A stretch of DNA of 35,915 bases. Origin: a virus. Below the pieces are notes generated by a model. The model worked only from the letters and a program-made list of their open reading frames with translations. It had not been told where the DNA came from and made no database searches. Shown one piece after another: positions 31,779 through 35,915 of the stretch (positions are counted from its first letter, which is position 1; every line of letters starts with the position of its first letter). The stretch is taken from the IMG/VR virus record IMGVR_UViG_3300015261_000161, positions 1 to 35,915 of that record; one strand, written 5' to 3'. The position numbers and the translations under genes were made by a program.

Positions 31779-32163
31779 GGACGGCTCCTTTCAGTCGCGC
31801 AGCGTTTTTCATCAGTCCCGACAGGCGGGCTTCCTTTGCTGAGGGTTTTCCCGCGCCGGTGTCAACCGGTTCGGGTGACTCATGCTGCATCAGCGTATCC
31901 AGCGCCGTTTCGGTTCGCGCCTGCGCGGCTACGGGCGAGGCCAGCAGAATGGTGCGGGCGGCATCGGCGCTCATGCCCGGCGTGGCGGCCAGCGCCTGCG
32001 CCAGCGCTTCGCGGCCTTTCGCTTCATCACAGGACAGAATGCCCATAATGCGCTCGCGCTCCTGCGCGGCTGCCATTTCAGCGGTGTTTACCTGGTGATC
32101 GGCGGTGGCAACTGGCACAACATTTTCTGCAGTTGCCTGGGCCATTGTGTTTTCCGGCTTCAT
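31771..32163 (-). CDS. nu3: Internal scaffold protein Nu3-like, in frame inside C
   Basis: 130 residues from an in-frame ATG at 32163 within the protease gene. AAGGAGG lies five bases upstream, better than that of C itself. In lambda, Nu3 is the scaffold made from the 3' end of gene C in the same frame. The segment is Ala/Gln/Glu-rich and helical (ATADHQVNTAEMAAAQERER), as scaffolds are. Confidence 0.8.
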   Translation of the reverse strand: MKPENTMAQATAENVVPVATADHQVNTAEMAAAQERERIMGILSCDEAKGREALAQALAATPGMSADAARTILLASPVAAQARTETALDTLMQHESPEPVDTGAGKPSAKEARLSGLMKNAARLKGAVHE

Positions 32164-33045
32164 CAGCCCTCCTTTTTTCTTAAGAAACTCGGACATGGTG
32201 GTCACCGCATCCGCGTAATTAATTACTTCATCCGCCAGGCCCAGCCTGACCGCCTCTTCGCCGTCAAATGTTCTGGCCTCTGTGCCCAGTACAGTCTTCA
32301 GCGACAGGCCTGTGTTATCACTGACCTTCTGCGCAAACATCATGCGCGTCTCATCGATCCGTGCCTGAATGTCTTTGCGTACCTCGTCCGGCAGCGCCTC
32401 ATAAGGGTTGCCGTCCACCTTGTGAGAACCTGCGTGTATAAGCGTGATTTCCACCCCTTCATCCTGGAGTTTCTTTTCAACACTACGGTGAGCCACCACC
32501 ACGCCGACAGAGCCCACCGTACCGGTCTGGGTGATCAGCCGGCGGCTGCAGGCCGATGCCAGCAGATAGGCCGCTGACGTTGCCGTATCCCCCGACAGCG
32601 CCCAGACAGGCTTAACTTTCCCCATGCGGGCAATGAGGTCTGCCGTATCAAACGCCCCCGACACCTCCCCTCCGGGAGAGTCGATATCCAGCAGCACCCC
32701 TTTCACGTCCGGATCCCCGATGGCCATATTTATGCGGGCGACAATGCCGTCGTAACCTGTCATGCCGCACAGCGGCTTCATATAGCCGAACTTGTGGACC
32801 AGCGTGCCGGTGACGCCGATCACCGCAATGCCCTGCTCCACCCGGTAAGGCCGCGCTTCCCGCTCAGGGCTGCTGCTCCAGGCTCCCTGCGGCGAAAGTC
32901 CCTCTGCCGCAGCGGCGTCCTTCGCCGCCGTCGCCCCCAGCCGTTCGCCCAGCGTGTTGAAAAACCCCTGTGCCCAGCCGGGATCCATCATTAACGGCTG
33001 GTTAAGGACGCGGGCGGCGAGGTGCGGATAATTAGTCCAGCTCAT
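31771..33045 (-). CDS. C: Head maturation protease gpC (S49 family)
   Basis: 424 residues from the ATG at 33045 (GAGGAAA site), overlapping the portal gene by 14 bp; a longer open frame to 33204 is a shadow. S49 (SppA-like) protease: IDSPGGEVSGAFDTADLI, the catalytic Ser in TATSAAYLLAS, and the Lys in HAGSHKVDGNPY. Cleaves scaffold and capsid-associated protein in the prohead. The C terminus is the scaffold, also made alone as Nu3. Confidence 0.9.
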   Translation of the reverse strand: MSWTNYPHLAARVLNQPLMMDPGWAQGFFNTLGERLGATAAKDAAAAEGLSPQGAWSSSPEREARPYRVEQGIAVIGVTGTLVHKFGYMKPLCGMTGYDGIVARINMAIGDPDVKGVLLDIDSPGGEVSGAFDTADLIARMGKVKPVWALSGDTATSAAYLLASACSRRLITQTGTVGSVGVVVAHRSVEKKLQDEGVEITLIHAGSHKVDGNPYEALPDEVRKDIQARIDETRMMFAQKVSDNTGLSLKTVLGTEARTFDGEEAVRLGLADEVINYADAVTTMSEFLKKKGGLMKPENTMAQATAENVVPVATADHQVNTAEMAAAQERERIMGILSCDEAKGREALAQALAATPGMSADAARTILLASPVAAQARTETALDTLMQHESPEPVDTGAGKPSAKEARLSGLMKNAARLKGAVHE

Positions 33046-34621
33046 CGTTGTTTTTTCCTCGTTTGTTGTCCGGTTCTCTCGTATCGGAAGGCGCGGTGAC
33101 CGCCCAGTCCGGATCGCTGAGCCCCAGCTGCCGGCGGCGGGTGATTTCAAATTCCTGCTGCTCAAACACCTCCTCATAATCCAGCCCCTGCAGGGCCAGC
33201 TCATGCTGGAAGGTACTTAATCCGGCGGTAATGCGCATGGCGCTCTCCTGCACCTCTTTCAGGCCGTCGATAGCCATTCGTCCGGCCCCGATCCACAGCG
33301 CATTGGTCCAGGCGTTCCGCGCCTCATGAAAAGCGTAACGGGCGCTGGCCGGCAGCGTGATGATGCCGCGGGCAACCGCTTCCTCGAACCAGCAGGCGAA
33401 CATCTGCGAGGCCTGCCGCGCGGCGATAAACCGGCGACGGCCCATGTAAAAGCGCCAGCTGACGTTGGCGCTGGCCCGTGCACTGGAATAGCTCACGCGA
33501 CTGTAGTCGCGGGACAGCTCCTCGTAGGACACGCCGGTACCGGCAGCAATATGGCGCAGGATGGACGCCTCCAGCGCCGAAAAGCCGTTATCCGCGCTGC
33601 GGCCGGTCTGCAGGTTCAGGGAGTCGCCCGGTTTAAGGTGCGGTACCCGCACACCGCCCAGGCGGATATTGGCCCCCTGGTAATAGGCGATGCTGTGGGC
33701 GATCATCCTGTTCAGCGGATTCTCAGGGTCGTTAACATCCGCGCCGCCGATGTACTCGAGGGCTTTTTCCGTATCCAGTTCGCTCTCAATCGTGGCGGCG
33801 TACATGGCCTGTACCACCGCCGACTGCAGCTGGGTCTGCTGCAGCGTGTCGAGCATTTTGAGCCGCTCCAGCACGCTGTAGAAAATGTTATCCCCGCGGG
33901 TCTGGCCGTCTTCCAGTGGTTCGAAAATATGGATAAACGCCGGACGCCCGTTGCTCAGGCGTGCCGGAATGCGCCGGCATTTTCCTGTTCCCCGGTTCGG
34001 GTAGCTGTCTTCTTCGATCCAGTACCCCACCGGCGCGCCGTTACGGTTAATTTCCACCCCCGCGCGGCGCTGCGGCGTATCGGCCCCGCGGCCTGGATTA
34101 CGGATGCGCTTCGGGCTGACCATTTTAAAACAGGTGCGGAACAGGCTTCCCGGTGATGCCTCCCAGACCGGCTGGACGCAGGCTTCGCCGTTGAACGCAT
34201 GCGTGGCCACGCCCTCACGGATCATCATGGTGAAGGTGCGCCGGCGCTCCACGTCAATCAGGCAGTGTGGATCCTCGGCGTATTCCGACCAGGCGGCCTC
34301 CACGTCCTTTGCCATCGCCCGCGCGTCTTCCCGGCTGATGCCCAGGTAGTGATAGTTCGGGCGGTAGCTCAGTTTAAAGAGGTTGCCGACAACGTGATCC
34401 TGATGCAGCTGCACGGCGTTCGAGGCGATGCCGTTATTACGCACCAGGTCATCCGCCCTGGCGTTGCCCCGGTAGAACGTCGGCAGCAGGGCCGCATCGG
34501 GACTCTGCAGCGGCGCCCGCCAGCCCTCCAGCTGGCCACCGAAGCCCGGCCCGGCACCGTTATAGGCCGCCTCGTGTTTCAGCGGGGTAATACCGTCGGC
34601 GCATACCAGCTGCGGCGTCAT
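33032..34621 (-). CDS. B: Portal protein gpB
   Basis: 529 residues of the lambda portal family: PDAALLPTFYRGNARADDLV at the start, DPHCLIDVERRRTFTMM, YEELSRDYSRVSYSSARAS and the C-terminal LALQGLDYEEVFEQQ. The dodecameric ring at the unique vertex, through which DNA enters. ATG with AGGAG site. The satellite has no counterpart. Confidence 0.93.
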   Translation of the reverse strand: MTPQLVCADGITPLKHEAAYNGAGPGFGGQLEGWRAPLQSPDAALLPTFYRGNARADDLVRNNGIASNAVQLHQDHVVGNLFKLSYRPNYHYLGISREDARAMAKDVEAAWSEYAEDPHCLIDVERRRTFTMMIREGVATHAFNGEACVQPVWEASPGSLFRTCFKMVSPKRIRNPGRGADTPQRRAGVEINRNGAPVGYWIEEDSYPNRGTGKCRRIPARLSNGRPAFIHIFEPLEDGQTRGDNIFYSVLERLKMLDTLQQTQLQSAVVQAMYAATIESELDTEKALEYIGGADVNDPENPLNRMIAHSIAYYQGANIRLGGVRVPHLKPGDSLNLQTGRSADNGFSALEASILRHIAAGTGVSYEELSRDYSRVSYSSARASANVSWRFYMGRRRFIAARQASQMFACWFEEAVARGIITLPASARYAFHEARNAWTNALWIGAGRMAIDGLKEVQESAMRITAGLSTFQHELALQGLDYEEVFEQQEFEITRRRQLGLSDPDWAVTAPSDTREPDNKRGKNNDELD

Positions 34622-34851
34622 AACCGGACTCCTGCGGGCCGGCTTCGACCACTGTACAGACCCAGCCGGGATTTTAGCTGGCTGATGTAGCGCTCAAGAC
34701 GCGGAATATCCGCCTGAGCGTACTGGTAGGATCGGTTATTACCGCCGGCATCGCCGCGAGATAACGAGACGGCGGCCTTGCCGATCATCAGCTGATGCAG
34801 TGCCTCCTCGGCCTCTTTCAGCCGTTTAAGCAGTGTGATTCTGTCTGTCAT
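34618..34851 (-). CDS. W: Head-tail joining protein gpW
   Basis: 77 residues, lambda gpW family (68 in lambda). Helical N terminus MTDRITLLKRLKEAEEALHQ, then QADIPRLERYISQLKSRLG. It joins filled head to tail. Start overlaps the large-terminase stop (TAATG), end overlaps portal. Confidence 0.88.
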   Translation of the reverse strand: MTDRITLLKRLKEAEEALHQLMIGKAAVSLSRGDAGGNNRSYQYAQADIPRLERYISQLKSRLGLYSGRSRPAGVRL

Positions 34852-35915
34852 TACGGGCTTCCTAACTGACGCGCCATTTCGGTAAGCGATATGGCGGTAT
34901 TTTTTTGCGGTTGTGACTGCTGTTCGCTGAGGCGCTCCAGATTCACCTGGAATCGGCAGATGCTGATGCGCAGTGCGGCGAGGGCATACACGAAGCAGTC
35001 GAGTGTTTCGTTGCGGCGACCCTGATTGTCCCAGCGGTAGACCACCCGCCCGTTAAGCGGCTTTGGCACCAGCACCTCGGCGGTGAGCTGCTTTGCCTCG
35101 GTTTCACCGAACAGGTCATCGTCGAGGGGAAAATGCACTGAGCCAGGGCCTTCTTCCAGCTGCAGGCGCTGGTGAATCAGGTCTTTGGCGGTATCGGAGC
35201 CCACCATCGTGAGATAGACGCGCTGCTTGTTCCGCGTGCGGGGCATGTCTGCCACCGGACCGCCGTACTTACTGGCCCCCTTGATGGGGATGACCCAGAG
35301 CGGCCCCAGCTTCAGCGAGCGGCGGTAAACAATATCCGGATCGATACCGCCGGTATCCCACGCCCAGCGGCTGACGCCCAGGAGCGTCCCGTCGGCGCGC
35401 CGGTACTGACGACGGATCACGTCATCCACGCGCCGCAGCGTCTCTTCGTCATCGATGCGACCCAGAATAATAATCTTGTCCACCAGCCAGGCCTCCTCCC
35501 CGGCCCCCCAGCCCCAGATGTAGCACTCATAGCGCCCGCTGGTCTGGGAATCGATGCCGCCTGTCAGGTAAACCGCACCGGGCGGAACCTGTGCCGGATA
35601 CGCCTCGCGGCGCGCCAGCAGCACTTCATGATCAAGCTGTTCGCCGGCGGCCTCTTCCCAGGTCTCGCCCAGCGTGGTGTTGACGAAGGTTTTTTGCTTG
35701 CCGATATCGCCTTTAGTTTTTATCCAGTCACGGACTATCTGCCCCCACGTGGTGAACGGGCTGTAGGCCGTCCAGATATGGAACGTCACGCTTTCCGGCG
35801 GCGGTATCATCTCACCGCCCGCCGCGAACCATTCCAGCCCGTCGCGGGTCCAGACGCCGGACCGCTCACAGATATAGCGGGCGTGAGTAAAATCAAGCTC
35901 GGGCTGGCGTATCAC
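34851..35915 (-). CDS. A: Large terminase gpA (partial, N terminus outside window)
   Basis: At least 354 residues; the frame is open to the window edge and the N-terminal ATPase part lies beyond it (lambda gpA has 641). The visible part includes FHIWTAYSPFTTWGQIV, the nuclease domain with TGGIDSQTSGRYECYIWGWG and the family C-terminal ETLDCFVYALAALRIS. It cuts cos and translocates DNA. The satellite lacks such a gene and would need one like it. Confidence 0.92.
   Translation of the reverse strand: MIRQPELDFTHARYICERSGVWTRDGLEWFAAGGEMIPPPESVTFHIWTAYSPFTTWGQIVRDWIKTKGDIGKQKTFVNTTLGETWEEAAGEQLDHEVLLARREAYPAQVPPGAVYLTGGIDSQTSGRYECYIWGWGAGEEAWLVDKIIILGRIDDEETLRRVDDVIRRQYRRADGTLLGVSRWAWDTGGIDPDIVYRRSLKLGPLWVIPIKGASKYGGPVADMPRTRNKQRVYLTMVGSDTAKDLIHQRLQLEEGPGSVHFPLDDDLFGETEAKQLTAEVLVPKPLNGRVVYRWDNQGRRNETLDCFVYALAALRISICRFQVNLERLSEQQSQPQKNTAISLTEMARQLGSP

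Larger units (their letters stand above)
5642..35915 (-). mobile_element. Temperate phage with lambda-type head and P2-type tail, split by a satellite
   Basis: Late genes run leftward on the minus strand: large terminase, gpW, portal, protease/scaffold, decoration, capsid, FI, FII, Z, terminator-like, tube paralogue, then gpU. At gpU the phage is interrupted by the satellite (17126-27751) and continues with V, W, J, I, H, G, sheath, tube, E/E', T, X, D. The two parts count as one phage because gpU is continuous in frame across the 11-bp repeat and each half lacks what the other supplies. Repressor, integrase, replication and lysis genes are not in the window. Confidence 0.8.

Noticed and set aside
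33326-34156. 276-residue plus-strand frame opposite the portal gene
   Set aside because: Shadow of a conserved portal sequence; no start signals.
17126-35915. Two separate prophages in tandem, with the integrase at 26340-27572 belonging to the tail-containing one
   Set aside because: The tail half has no head genes of its own apart from the satellite's capsid pair, the head half stops at U, and gpU is continuous across the 11-bp repeat.

Overview
The window comes from an enterobacterial chromosome (Enterobacterales, genus not resolved). It starts in host-like DNA with a dgcZ-type diguanylate cyclase and then runs through prophage DNA to the right edge.

Layout. 1-1.4 kb: an unrecognised CDS and a zinc-sensing diguanylate cyclase facing each other across a terminator. 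1.4-5.6 kb: AT-rich accessory DNA holding a two-gene ATPase + HNH nuclease cassette that looks like Septu (PtuAB) anti-phage defence, bounded by two divergent copies of a short remnant. 5.6-17.1 kb and 27.7-35.9 kb: two halves of one temperate phage, all late genes on the minus strand. The right half is a lambda-type head and cos-packaging module (A, W, B, C/Nu3, D, E, FI, FII, Z). The left half is a P2-type contractile tail (U, V, W, J, I, H, G, FI sheath, FII tube, E/E', T, X, D). Two plus-strand moron loci (an AraC/MarA-like regulator; a small unknown protein with a 47-residue membrane protein) interrupt the tail operon.

17.13-27.75 kb: the main find. A roughly 10.6-kb phage satellite of PICI/P4-like layout (integrase, alpA, cargo, ribbon-helix-helix regulator, Icd-like gene, D5/P4-type helicase, iteron origin) sits between the two halves. 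An 11-bp direct repeat (catcatcagcg) marks both ends. On its right lies the 5' end of the phage tail gene U, cut at codons Leu-Met-Met; on its left the rest of gpU continues in the same frame from the same Met-Met. The satellite has therefore integrated inside a late structural gene of the prophage.

The satellite carries its own major capsid protein and decoration protein, both paralogues of those of the surrounding prophage, a Nu1-like small terminase and a lambda-like cos sequence. It has no portal, protease, large terminase or tail genes. The simplest reading (inference) is that it assembles its own shell and marks its own DNA but borrows portal, protease, large terminase and tail from a phage of the kind it sits in. 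While integrated it splits, and may control, that phage's tail gene U. Helper repressor, integrase, lysis and replication genes are outside the window.
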